A program made the position numbers and the translations under genes. From Nostoc sp. GT001 (GTDB lineage Bacteria > Cyanobacteriota > Cyanobacteriia > Cyanobacteriales > Nostocaceae): a stretch of 7,106 nt of DNA. Below are positions 1-6,888 of the stretch, one piece after another. The notes below the pieces were generated by a model. It searched no databases. It was not told the DNA's origin and worked only from the letters and a program-made list of their open reading frames with translations. Each line of letters starts with the position of its first letter. Position 1 is the stretch's first letter. The DNA is taken from the NCBI RefSeq assembly GCF_030382115.1, contig NZ_JAUDRJ010000001.1, forward strand, positions 298,268 to 305,373, given 5' to 3'.

Positions 1-1386
1 CTTTGCTGCCAAAATCGCCGTCACATCTACTACCACCGTCGTAGAAACCTTTGACCCCTTGGGCTTGCTGTAAACTCCAATACTCGGACTTTCTGCCCGT
101 TCCACAGCAAAACCCATTATGCCTTCATACACCGAGCCAATTTGCTCCACATCTAATGCCCGATAAGACAGGCGCTCCCCTTCTAAAATTAGTAGCTTTT
201 CTAACAAACGATACACCACACCATCGGGAATTCGCGGAGGCTCGATTGGTTGACCCTTGACAAACTTACTACCGCGTGAGCGACCTTCCAAAAACGCATA
301 CTCATCCGGGTCAAAAAGCTGACCATGCCGTGCTGGTAAATACTCTGGTGTTTGTCCGCCGCCGTCATAAACCAAGCGAAACAAACTCAACAGCCACACC
401 CACGCCCCATAACGCTGATCCATCGTATCGGGGTAATTCCCCACGTCTTCTCGTAGCCGTTCATACAATCCAGATACAGAATAGTTACGCTGGTAAACAT
501 CGTCTGGTGGCATTAACCCCTCGTCCTCAGCGTAGAGCAAAAACACCAGTCGCATCAGTGTAGTGATTAATCCACCATAAATGTGTTGCGGATTTGTGGC
601 AGCAATTTCACTTAACAGCTTACCATCAACTGCCGCATCCGCCATCTGAAACCCACGCAGCAGTTCCCACAAAGCATCTAGTACTTGGTTAGCCAAGGTT
701 GTAGAAACTTCTGCTTGGTACTTACGGCTATCTTCCAACAAATTTTGTAACCGACGGCCTGTAGTAGCACTAAACACGCGAAATGCCGACAGCAGCATTT
801 CCATCGCCCCCAAAATCAGCCGTCCAGACACCTCACACATCGCCTGTACTGGAAAAGTCAAATGTCCAGAAGACTCGCCCCGTGGCGCATACACTAAACG
901 CAGCAACCCACCATTACACAACAAACCTATGGGTATTTGCGTCTCCCGCAACAACCGCTCAAATTTAGCTTGGGGGCTAGCGTGCCAACCACTGCTAGAC
1001 TTAGTTAATTCTGGTGCGACTACATCCAAGTCAGTACCAGAAGAAATTATTTGCACCAAAATCTGCGGCTTGTCGCTATCCGGGTCAGGCACAATATAGG
1101 TAGGCGCAAGAATTTCGCTGTAATCAGTTAAAGCTATCTCGTATTCTAGTGATGGTTTAACAAGGTCACTATCAGCCCAGCTTAATACATTTACCACAAA
1201 AGCCGGAAAATCAGCAATATAGCCATCCTCATCAACCGCAGCCAGCAATGATTGTTGCAAATCTACAATATTGCGGTTGACCACCGCCTGCGCCTTCACC
1301 AACGCCGGGGGAGATACTACCAACCCTACAGGCTGGAGAAAACCCAACCACTCTTTATGTCTGGTGATTTCTGGGTCAATCGCCAT
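1..1386 (-). CDS. drmMI: DrmMI-like adenine-specific DNA methyltransferase, N-terminal 462 residues (partial)
   Basis: The frame is open for 462 codons from ATG at 1386-1384 to the window edge, so the 3' end is missing. The start is supported by AAGGAG about six bases upstream. Visible landmarks are the N-terminal segment GLVVSPPALV (residues 21-30), KFERLLRETQIPIGLLCNGG (141-160) followed by LRLVYAPRGE, LVFLLYAEDEGLMP (280-293) and DVEQIGSVYEGIMGF (412-426). This is the N-terminal layout of large Eco57I/PglX-type N6-adenine methylases. The SAM-binding and NPPY motifs should lie beyond the left edge and were not seen. In DISARM class 1 this enzyme marks self DNA. Residues 85-125, where type IIG enzymes carry a PD-(D/E)xK nuclease, show no E-x-K signature, which suggests a methylase without nuclease activity. 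The symbol rests on family resemblance plus the neighbouring DrmD-like gene. A BREX PglX-type or other Eco57I-type methylase is the main alternative. Confidence 0.8.
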   Translation of the reverse strand, partial: MAIDPEITRHKEWLGFLQPVGLVVSPPALVKAQAVVNRNIVDLQQSLLAAVDEDGYIADFPAFVVNVLSWADSDLVKPSLEYEIALTDYSEILAPTYIVPDPDSDKPQILVQIISSGTDLDVVAPELTKSSSGWHASPQAKFERLLRETQIPIGLLCNGGLLRLVYAPRGESSGHLTFPVQAMCEVSGRLILGAMEMLLSAFRVFSATTGRRLQNLLEDSRKYQAEVSTTLANQVLDALWELLRGFQMADAAVDGKLLSEIAATNPQHIYGGLITTLMRLVFLLYAEDEGLMPPDDVYQRNYSVSGLYERLREDVGNYPDTMDQRYGAWVWLLSLFRLVYDGGGQTPEYLPARHGQLFDPDEYAFLEGRSRGSKFVKGQPIEPPRIPDGVVYRLLEKLLILEGERLSYRALDVEQIGSVYEGIMGFAVERAESPSIGVYSKPKGSKVSTTVVVDVTAILAAK

Positions 1387-1476
1387 TGTTTCTCCTTTGC
1401 GTTTTCTGAGCCTGGTACGGTTTGTTTACTTTATCTGATAACATCAAAATCTGCTAATGCACACGATATTGGTGCG
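1387..1476. promoter_or_regulatory. Divergent intergenic region between methylase and acetyltransferase genes
   Basis: These 90 bases separate two divergently oriented starts, so promoters for one or both genes should lie here or just inside the opposite gene. The methylase ribosome-binding site (AAGGAG on the minus strand, near 1392-1397) is clear. I could not identify a convincing -35/-10 pair in either direction. GTA and TAC half-sites near 1419-1433 resemble an NtcA site, but the spacer is nine bases rather than eight. Confidence 0.35.
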
Positions 1477-2031
1477 ATGCGAACAAAAGTAAAACTAATT
1501 CGCGGTCAAGATAGCATGGCCGTGGAAGCAGATTTAGTCGAATTAGTGCAAAAGCACGTCAATGATTATGCCTCCGCGTGGAAAGAACAATTAAGATTGT
1601 ACGGACAAGAAGATAAATTTTGGGACTGGGAGTTTAAACTTCAGTTCGTTATTGGCAGACAACCAAACCGCGAAGGCTATGCAATTGAGTACGAAGGCGA
1701 AACTCAAGGGTTAATGCTGATTGAAACTAAAATGCACGGTTCGCGTATCAGTGAGGGAAAACGTCTGGTATACCTTGATGGAATTGCTTCTGCGCCTTGG
1801 AACCGGGAATTTATTCAACGCCCTCCAAAATTAAAAGGTGTTGGTACTGCACTCTTAGCTTTTGCCAGAAACCGCAGTATAGAACTAGGTTACGAGGGTA
1901 GAGTTGGGTTGCATTCGCTACCAGGAGCAGAAGAATTTTATGATAATCAAGGGATGATTGATTTGGGAGAGGATGAAGATTACGAAGACCTAGTTTATTT
2001 TGAGTATGGAGTTCGTCGTTCTTCTGAATAG
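1477..2031 (+). CDS. GNAT-family N-acetyltransferase
   Basis: This is a 184-residue protein with GNAT features. A beta strand and start of the acetyl-CoA pocket is YLDGIASAPWN (residues 99-109). The pyrophosphate-binding loop KLKGVGTALLAFA (118-130) fits the Q/R-x-x-G-x-G/A motif with Lys in the first place. A motif B-like end is AEEFYDNQGM (151-160). These enzymes move an acetyl group from acetyl-CoA to an amine; the substrate cannot be told here. The open frame extends upstream to 1252, but that part is antisense to the methylase 5' end and lacks GNAT features, so ATG at 1477 was chosen. No strong Shine-Dalgarno precedes it, and ATG at 1516 is a possible alternative. It is followed after 17 bp by a co-oriented gene, probably in one transcript. 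It lies inside a defence locus on the opposite strand. Some GNAT proteins are tRNA-acetylating toxins, but no ribbon-helix-helix antitoxin gene precedes this one. Confidence 0.8.
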   Translation: MRTKVKLIRGQDSMAVEADLVELVQKHVNDYASAWKEQLRLYGQEDKFWDWEFKLQFVIGRQPNREGYAIEYEGETQGLMLIETKMHGSRISEGKRLVYLDGIASAPWNREFIQRPPKLKGVGTALLAFARNRSIELGYEGRVGLHSLPGAEEFYDNQGMIDLGEDEDYEDLVYFEYGVRRSSE

Positions 2032-2048
2032 GTAGCGAGGTTAAGTTA

Positions 2049-2585
2049 ATGAGTCAGGAAGAACCTAATTACAATCAAAGCGCCTTTAATCAAGAAAACG
2101 CAGTAAATCCGATAGATTTATTGTTTGATGAAGAATGGTTGCGAAAAGCTGTTGAAGCTGAGGATAAAGTCGGTGGTAACATTGGTGCCGGATTAGATTG
2201 GGGTTCTGGGTTTGGCGACCTAATGCTTAATCTCGAACTTTTGGGACGTTTAACAACATTACGTATTTCTCTTAATCGAGAAGTGCGCTTGCTGCTGAAT
2301 AACTGGAATTTAGGAACGGTTACAAAAATTGCCATAAAAACTGCAAGAGAGAAATTACTTCAAAGATTAAGATTAGCTACACCAGAAGTCAAAGAACACA
2401 TACTCGTTGTTTTGGGAACAGATGAACTTTATGGCGAAGAGTTTATCTCTAATCGAGAGATACTACGCGAATTGCTTGCGGTGTTGTTGAAACAAGAAGA
2501 TTGGGAAACTATTGCAGCAGTTGCAGCAGATTCGTTAAAAGAGCGAATTATGCATCAAGTTTCTGTTGAAAAAATTTCAGCATAA
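2049..2585 (+). CDS. Hypothetical protein, 178 residues, second gene of the GNAT cassette
   Basis: I do not recognise this family. The ATG at 2049 follows GAGG by eight bases and lies 17 bp after the acetyltransferase stop, so the two are probably co-transcribed and perhaps translationally coupled. The first 20 residues are polar and Asn/Gln/Glu-rich, likely disordered. A Gly-rich stretch, GGNIGAGLDWGSGFGDL (residues 42-58), follows. The remainder looks mostly helical, with alternating Leu and charged residues such as REKLLQRLRLATPEVKEHIL (100-119). There is no signal peptide, membrane segment, metal-binding cluster or catalytic motif I can name. It could be a partner or regulator of the acetyltransferase, inferred only from adjacency. 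The stop lies 37 bp from the convergent end of the helicase gene, with no obvious hairpin terminator between them. Confidence 0.75.
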   Translation: MSQEEPNYNQSAFNQENAVNPIDLLFDEEWLRKAVEAEDKVGGNIGAGLDWGSGFGDLMLNLELLGRLTTLRISLNREVRLLLNNWNLGTVTKIAIKTAREKLLQRLRLATPEVKEHILVVLGTDELYGEEFISNREILRELLAVLLKQEDWETIAAVAADSLKERIMHQVSVEKISA

Positions 2586-2847
2586 GTCATAGATTTAAGA
2601 ATCAATTACTGCAAATTAACAACTAACCGCTAACTGGATACAAATAAACTATACCTACAGGTTCAACCCGTACCGCCTTCACTTCATAAATTGCTTCAAT
2701 TCGCGCGGGTTCGCGCACCAACTCTTCAGCTAGCATATTTAGTCGCTTATCCCAATGGCGACGGTCTGCTTCTAACTGACGCAACTCTTCTTCAGCGAAT
2801 AACGAAAGCTGTAGGGGTTGTTCGGTTTCTTGTTTAGTTTTGAGAAT

Positions 2848-2855
2848 GCGATCGC
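2848..2855. repeat. HIP1 palindrome GCGATCGC
   Basis: Exact copy of the octamer that is over-represented in many cyanobacterial genomes. It lies inside the helicase C-terminal fragment. Confidence 0.85.
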
Positions 2856-3183
2856 GTTGTTCCTCTAAAATCTTCTTCATTTCCTCAGCTTCCTTTTGTC
2901 CCCGTGCTGTCAGCTTTTTCTTGGCGCGTTCAGCTAGCACCTCTGCACGTTTATGCAAATGTGGTGTCAACTCTCCCACATCCTCAGATGTAGCTTGACA
3001 TAAGCGTTGTCTAACTAATGAAGGAACCTCTCGCAACCGGGGAGAAGCCAAAGAATTTTCCAGTAAAGCTAAAACATCATCCTTTTGTCCTTCTGGTAAA
3101 GCTTGTAACTTTTTACGCCCTCTAGTTACTGGGTCTGACCATTCCGCAGCCACAGCAATTACTTCATCATGTAATCTAGTGGC

Positions 3184-3191
3184 GCGATCGC
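3184..3191. repeat. HIP1 palindrome GCGATCGC
   Basis: Second exact copy of the cyanobacterial octamer, also inside the helicase C-terminal fragment. Confidence 0.85.
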
Positions 3192-4148
3192 CATATAAAG
3201 ATAAGCGTCCTAAAATTAACACTTTAGGTAAAGGTTCATCCGTGAGACAGACGCAAGCACGAGTTAATTCATGGTGTGTAAAACCTTGCGATAAAAAGCG
3301 TCCCAATAACCGCTGCACTACCCGGTGTTCCAAATGCAAGTGAACTACATCACCATCCAACGTACCAGGATCACGGAAAATTACCGGACGAATAGGAGCC
3401 TCCCGTCGCCATTCCCAAGGTTTTTGACCGTGTTTTCGCGGTATTCTTAAGGTATCAAGAGTAGTAGCCCAGGTGGGATCTGCTCCCAAGCGTTGGTCGA
3501 GAGATGGTACTATCCAACGCGCAGTAGTAGGGTCATTAGCCGCCTCATTAGCATCCACAGGTGCGAGCGAACTTACTCCCAAAATTTCCAAAGAAGCGGA
3601 AATAGCATCTCGAAAATGGCGATCATCCAGTCCCAACCAGTTCTGCGAACTTTTGAGCATTTCTTGAAGTTGTGCGACTTGGTTAACCAATTGCTCTTTT
3701 TGAAGTCTAATTTCCTCCAATTCTTCATCAACTACTTGGGAGAAAGCGTTGGCTTGAGTCTCAGACTGGTCTACTTTTTTAATCACCTCAGCAATTGAAT
3801 TTGCTTCTTCATGGCGAATACCCCCTTCCAGCAATCTTGATAAATTCTTCTCTACCACTGGGGAAAGGCTACCCAGTTCTTTTTGTATGGTTGCCGTCTT
3901 TTTAATTAAGATATCTAGTACCCGGTCTTCGGCTCGCTGTGGCAATGCAAAATAGTAACAGCGAACAATAGGCGATCGTTGCAGTTTTCTGTCAATCCGC
4001 CCGTTGCGCTGTTCCATGCGGCTAGGGTTCCACGGTACGTCAAAGTGAAACAGGTCAGCGCAGTTATTTTGTAGGTTTACCCCCTCCCGGGCTGCATCGG
4101 TAGCAATGAGGATACGCAGAGGATGGCGAGATGGGTCGGTATTAAAAG

Positions 4149-4156
4149 CGAATTTG
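4149..4156. repeat. Target site duplication, left copy
   Basis: CGAATTTG directly abuts the left inverted repeat and is identical to the eight bases after the right inverted repeat. Eight to nine base duplications are typical of IS1-family transposition. One copy belongs to the original helicase codons (Lys-Phe-Ala junction). Confidence 0.95.
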
Positions 4157-4181
4157 GGCGTTGCATAATGGCGGTATGAAT
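4157..4181 (+). repeat. IS left terminal inverted repeat (25 bp)
   Basis: It begins GGCGTTGCATAATGGCGG and matches the reverse complement of 4887-4911 at all 25 positions. The match ends at 4181, just before the transposase ribosome-binding site. Confidence 0.95.
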
Positions 4182-4195
4182 TGAGGTAAAACTGG

Positions 4196-4555
4196 ATGGA
4201 ATGTCCGCGTTGTGGGTCGTCTCATATCCGTAAGAACGGAAATAAAAGAGGTAAACAGAATCACATTTGCTGTAATTGCGATCGCCAATTTATTGATCGG
4301 TACGAACCACCTCAAGGATACAGTGATGAAGTGAAACGGGAATGCCTGAAAATGTACGTTAATGGTATGGGATTTCGTGGCATTGAACGGGTCAAAGGTG
4401 TGCATCACACGACATTGATTACTTGGGTAAAACTTGTAGGAGAACTGCTACCTGATGTTTATGATCCAGAGACAATTCCAGAAGTTGGCGAACTCGATGA
4501 ACTAGAAACGTTCGTCGGCTCAAAAAAAACAAAGTTTGGCTTTGGACAGCAGTGA
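4196..4555 (+). CDS. insA: IS1-family InsA, frame-0 product (zinc finger and HTH DNA-binding protein)
   Basis: This 119-residue frame-0 product starts at ATG 4196, nine bases after GAGG (4183-4186). Residues Cys3, Cys6, Cys25 and Cys28 form a likely CxxC...CxxC zinc finger. A helix-turn-helix follows around residues 58-80 (GFRGIERVKGVHHTTLITWV), the standard IS1 N-terminal architecture for binding the terminal repeats. In IS1 the frame-0 protein alone represses transposition by binding the ends and promoter. Here it stops at 4553-4555, eight codons past the slippery A-run, with a short non-conserved tail. Confidence 0.8.
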   Translation: MECPRCGSSHIRKNGNKRGKQNHICCNCDRQFIDRYEPPQGYSDEVKRECLKMYVNGMGFRGIERVKGVHHTTLITWVKLVGELLPDVYDPETIPEVGELDELETFVGSKKTKFGFGQQ

Positions 4556-4887
4556 ACCACTTCACACAAGGTATTTTAGCGTGGGTTTTGGGCGACCATA
4601 GCGCCGAAACTTTTCGACCGTTATGGGATATTGTAGGTACTTGGCAGTGCTATTTCTATGTCACGGATGGATGGTTGGTCTATCCAGGCTTTATTCCAGA
4701 GGGCGACCAGATTGTGAGCAAGACTTACATGACACGAGTTGAGGGGGAAAACACCCGGTTGCGCCACTATCTCGCTCGATTGCATCGAAAAACGCTATGT
4801 TATTCCAAATCAGCACAAATGCTGAAATACTCGATTCGATTGCTACTTCACTATCTCAAGTTTTGGGATGTTCCAGTTTCAGTATGA
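4196..4887 (+). CDS. insAB': IS1-family transposase InsAB', made by -1 frameshift
   Basis: The active enzyme is read in frame 0 through codon 111 and continues in the -1 frame from 4528 to the TGA at 4885-4887, giving 230 residues, close to the usual IS1 size. The joined sequence across the shift is ETFVGSKKNKVWLWTAVNHF, the conserved block expected of the family. That shows the two frames belong to one protein. Likely DDE catalytic residues, by comparison with E. coli IS1, are Asp101 (in ELDELETF), Asp158 (in FYVTDGWLVYPG) and Glu183 (in TRVEGENTRLRHY). The C-terminal LARLHRKTLCYSKS segment is also family-like. The frame-1 part alone could start at GTG 4552 but would lack the DNA-binding domain and the first Asp. 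Confidence 0.9.
4278..4285. repeat. HIP1 palindrome GCGATCGC inside the insertion sequence
   Basis: Exact octamer within the zinc-finger coding part of insA. Its presence inside the mobile element fits residence in cyanobacterial hosts. Confidence 0.85.
4522..4530 (+). promoter_or_regulatory. Programmed -1 ribosomal frameshift site (A8C) in the IS1-family transposase
   Basis: Eight A's followed by C span codons 110-111 of insA. Slippage of two tRNA-Lys by one base on A-AAA-AAA makes the next codon AAC (Asn) and opens the InsB' frame. It resembles the A6C signal of E. coli IS1. A run of eight A's could also allow transcriptional slippage; the sequence does not decide between the two. Confidence 0.8.
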
Positions 4888-4911
4888 TTCATACCGCCAT
4901 TATGCAACGCC
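4887..4911 (-). repeat. IS right terminal inverted repeat (25 bp)
   Basis: The reverse complement is identical to 4157-4181. It begins at the last base of the transposase stop codon. Read from the helicase strand, its codons add seven residues and a TGA that ends the truncated helicase. Confidence 0.95.
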
Positions 4912-6628
4912 CGAATTTGATTGCTTCTCGACGTTCTTCGCCCATACCACCGTGAAATACATCGATGCGTTGATGTTCACGGTCTGAGCCTGCAATCAAC
5001 GCTTCTAATTGCTGTTGGAGGTAGCGTTTTGTATCTATATATTCAGTAAATATAATTACTCGGCAGTCATTCCAAGTAGCCCCTGCCTCGCCCAAATTGG
5101 GACAAAGATTGCTGCGAATCCAATTTTCTAGTTCTTTGATGCGGGGGTCTGGTTGATAACGTGCCGCATTTGCAGTCTCCGACATTTCTTCTAGTAATTC
5201 TAGTTCGCGGGCTGTAAGCGCAGAGGTTGTAGGTTGACTACTTGCTGCCATCATCTGAGCATCTTCTTCCTCCTGCACTTCCATTTCATCAAGTTCAGCG
5301 CGGTCATCATCAGCCCCTGGGGGTTCCCAAAGTAGGGGTAAATTACGTGACAATTTAGCTGTGTTAGGAGTAGAAGTAGCTTGCTTTTCAATTGCAGTAC
5401 GATGCACCTTTAAAGTTCTGGCAAATGCTTCGATAGAGGAGAGTAGGCGTTTTTGCAAAGAGGTGACAACAAGCATCGCTGACTTCTGAGTAGATTTGGA
5501 TGTATTTTTTAGGCGCTCCTCACGTAGTTGGCGATATTCTTGTAACAATCGAGACAGCTTTAACTCTGGGGCATTTGCAGGTAGGCCATCAATAACTATG
5601 GGGATAACTTGGCGATTAGGAAAATCTTCTCCTATTTCCCGTAGGTCGCGTTTTAATCGCCTTACCATCACAGTATCAAGTAGTTTTGGGTTGCGAACGG
5701 GTACGCCTCGACAAAACCGTTGTGGGTCAAGGATTTCTAGTAATGCGGCAAAGCTGTTAGAGTGGCCGTTGTGAGGAGTGGCAGACAGAAACAGCTTATG
5801 CTCAAAGCGAGGTGCTAAGTTACGAACAGTTTGTGTCAATTGAGAATCAACAGCATATTTGGCACCACTTGCTGGGGCAGCGTTATGAGCCTCATCAAGT
5901 ATCAGCATCGATGCAGCAGAAAAATCACCCAACCAATCACGTAATGGTGCAGCATAAGTTTCATCTCGGAGTAGCGCATGAGAAATAATAAAGCGGTTGT
6001 GCGTTGTCCAAGGGTTAATTCCATAGCCGCGTTCTTGGCGACGAGAGGCGACAAACTCTCGGTCAAAAATCATAAAAGTGAGTCCAAATCGGCTCTCCAT
6101 TTCATCCCGCCATTGTCGTACCACCGATGGCGGACAGGAAATGACAACGCGCCTCACTTTTTGGCGCATCAACATTTCGCGGAGGATCAGCCCAGCTTCA
6201 ATGGTTTTGCCCAAACCAACATCATCGGCAATAAACAGAGCTACTCTAGGCATCAGTAAGGCTTTACGTAGTGGCTCTAGCTGATAAGCTTTCACCTCAA
6301 TCCCGGCCCTGTAAGGTGCCTGAAATAATTTTGGGTCTATGGAAGTGACGCAGTTCCAACGCAGTGTGTGCAGGTAGGTAGAAAACAGCCGTGCATCGTC
6401 AAATCCTCGGCTGGCAACTAAATCCCAATTCGTTGCACCTATGTACTGAGCATCGACTTCTCTCTCCCACAAAACTTCCAGGGGGTCTCCTAGTGCATCG
6501 TCATCTAGACACGAAAGGCGAACTAAGGTGTCTTCCTCAGCAGACGGGCCAAGAACTACATCTTCTACAAGATACTGTCGGGAGCGTACTCGAACGATTT
6601 GTCCGGCTTCAAGGTTTATTGCTGGCAT
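4889..6628 (-). pseudogene. drmD: DrmD-like SNF2 helicase, N-terminal fragment (579 residues), truncated by an IS1-family insertion
   Basis: This is the 5' half of an SNF2-family DNA helicase/ATPase resembling DrmD of DISARM class 1. From ATG 6628 the landmarks are GQIVRVRSRQYLVEDV (residues 9-24), LRWNCVTSIDPKLFQAPYRA (89-108), Walker A DDVGLGKTIEAGL (135-147), Walker B/DEAH at 245-248, motif III LSATPHNGHSNSF (281-293), an acidic stretch at 439-457, motif IV RVIIFTEY (523-530) and FHGGMGEERREAIKF (558-572). It then reads seven codons into the insertion element and stops at TGA. The frame extends upstream to GTG 6700, but ATG 6628 has AGGA four bases before it and begins just ahead of conserved sequence, so I prefer it. 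The reconstructed protein would be 1080 residues, a normal size for the family. Motifs V and VI are severed, so ATPase-coupled translocation should be lost. A BREX helicase such as BrxHII is a less likely identity. Confidence 0.85.
4912..4919. repeat. Target site duplication, right copy
   Basis: CGAATTTG immediately follows the right inverted repeat and equals 4149-4156. It encodes part of Ile-Lys-Phe in the helicase. Confidence 0.95.
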
Positions 6629-6714
6629 ATTGTCCTGAATAAGTACAATGGCACTTTGAATTTTGTCATCCGAAAGGCATTGTTGCCATAGCATACACAC
6701 CTAAAGTACCGGAC

Positions 6715-6744
6715 TTTATATCCAATTGATAAATTCCTCAGCAA
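6715..6744 (-). promoter_or_regulatory. Possible promoter of the DrmD-like gene
   Basis: On the minus strand TTGCTG (6744-6739) lies 18 bases before TATAAA (6720-6715). The -10 box is good and the -35 box is weak (three of six). Transcription would start near 6708 and give a leader of about 80 bases before ATG 6628, or only a few bases before the alternative GTG 6700. The assignment rests on pattern only, in AT-rich intergenic DNA. Confidence 0.35.
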
Positions 6745-6888
6745 GGGACTCCTATTTTCCATAGATTTGCTGTATCTTACTTATTCCGTGCAATTATTAA
6801 CACCCAATTTATCCCAATTTTGCTGTCATCCAAATTTTCAGCCAATGCCTTTGGGGAGCAGTGAATGAAAACATTAACAAGATAGATT

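Larger units (their letters stand above)
2623..4156 (-). pseudogene. drmD: DrmD-like SNF2 helicase, C-terminal fragment cut off by an IS1-family insertion
   Basis: This is the 3' half of the interrupted helicase gene. Read in frame from the insertion edge it gives the missing second RecA-like domain motifs: RILIATDAAREGVNLQ (motif V) and MEQRNGRIDR (motif VI, with the arginine finger region). These are residues about 584-626 of the reconstructed protein. A coiled-coil-prone stretch (EELEEIRLQKEQLVNQVAQL) and a long charged helical region near the C-terminus follow. The protein ends in YLYPVSG at the TAG codon 2625-2623. The fragment has no native start. The first internal ATG (4017) falls inside motif VI, so a re-initiated 464-residue product would lack the ATPase core and motif V. 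After excision of the element the frame joins exactly to the upstream fragment. The 3' end faces the end of the 178-residue gene. Confidence 0.85.
4157..4911 (+). mobile_element. Complete IS1-family insertion sequence, 755 bp, inserted in drmD
   Basis: The element is bounded by 25-bp perfect terminal inverted repeats (4157-4181 and 4887-4911) and flanked by an 8-bp direct duplication. It encodes a two-frame InsA/InsB transposase on the plus strand, opposite to the helicase. Its length is close to the roughly 770 bp usual for IS1. Perfect ends, an identical target duplication and an intact transposase indicate a recent, probably still mobile copy. A HIP1 site lies inside it, which suggests the element has long circulated in cyanobacteria. 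I cannot name the exact ISfinder entry from sequence alone. Confidence 0.95.

Noticed and set aside
51..968. Plus-strand short open frames at 51-260, 276-563 and 783-968
   Set aside because: They lie opposite the 462-codon methylase frame, have biased His/Pro/Thr-rich compositions and resemble no protein.
1419..1433. NtcA-like site in the divergent intergenic region
   Set aside because: GTA and TAC are separated by nine bases instead of eight, and no -10 box lies at the right distance.
1252..1476. Upstream extension of the acetyltransferase frame to 1252
   Set aside because: It is antisense to the well-supported methylase 5' end and has no GNAT-like sequence; ATG 1477 gives a normal-length enzyme.
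2586..2622. Bidirectional terminator between the convergent genes
   Set aside because: The 37 bases are AT-rich but contain no convincing stem followed by a T-run in either direction.
4142..4408. Minus-strand open frame across the left end of the insertion element
   Set aside because: It spans the junction between host gene and element and is antisense to insA.
4157..4911. Reading the 25-bp inverted repeats as a terminator or riboswitch stem
   Set aside because: They are 705 bases apart, bound a transposase gene and abut a target duplication, so they are element ends.
5496..6642. Plus-strand frames at 5496-5774, 5978-6259, 6078-6284 and 6391-6642
   Set aside because: All are shadows opposite the helicase frame, which contains clear SNF2 motifs.
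6780..6840. Iterated CCCAATTT-like words as possible operator repeats
   Set aside because: Two near-copies in AT-rich intergenic DNA are too short and irregular to distinguish from chance.
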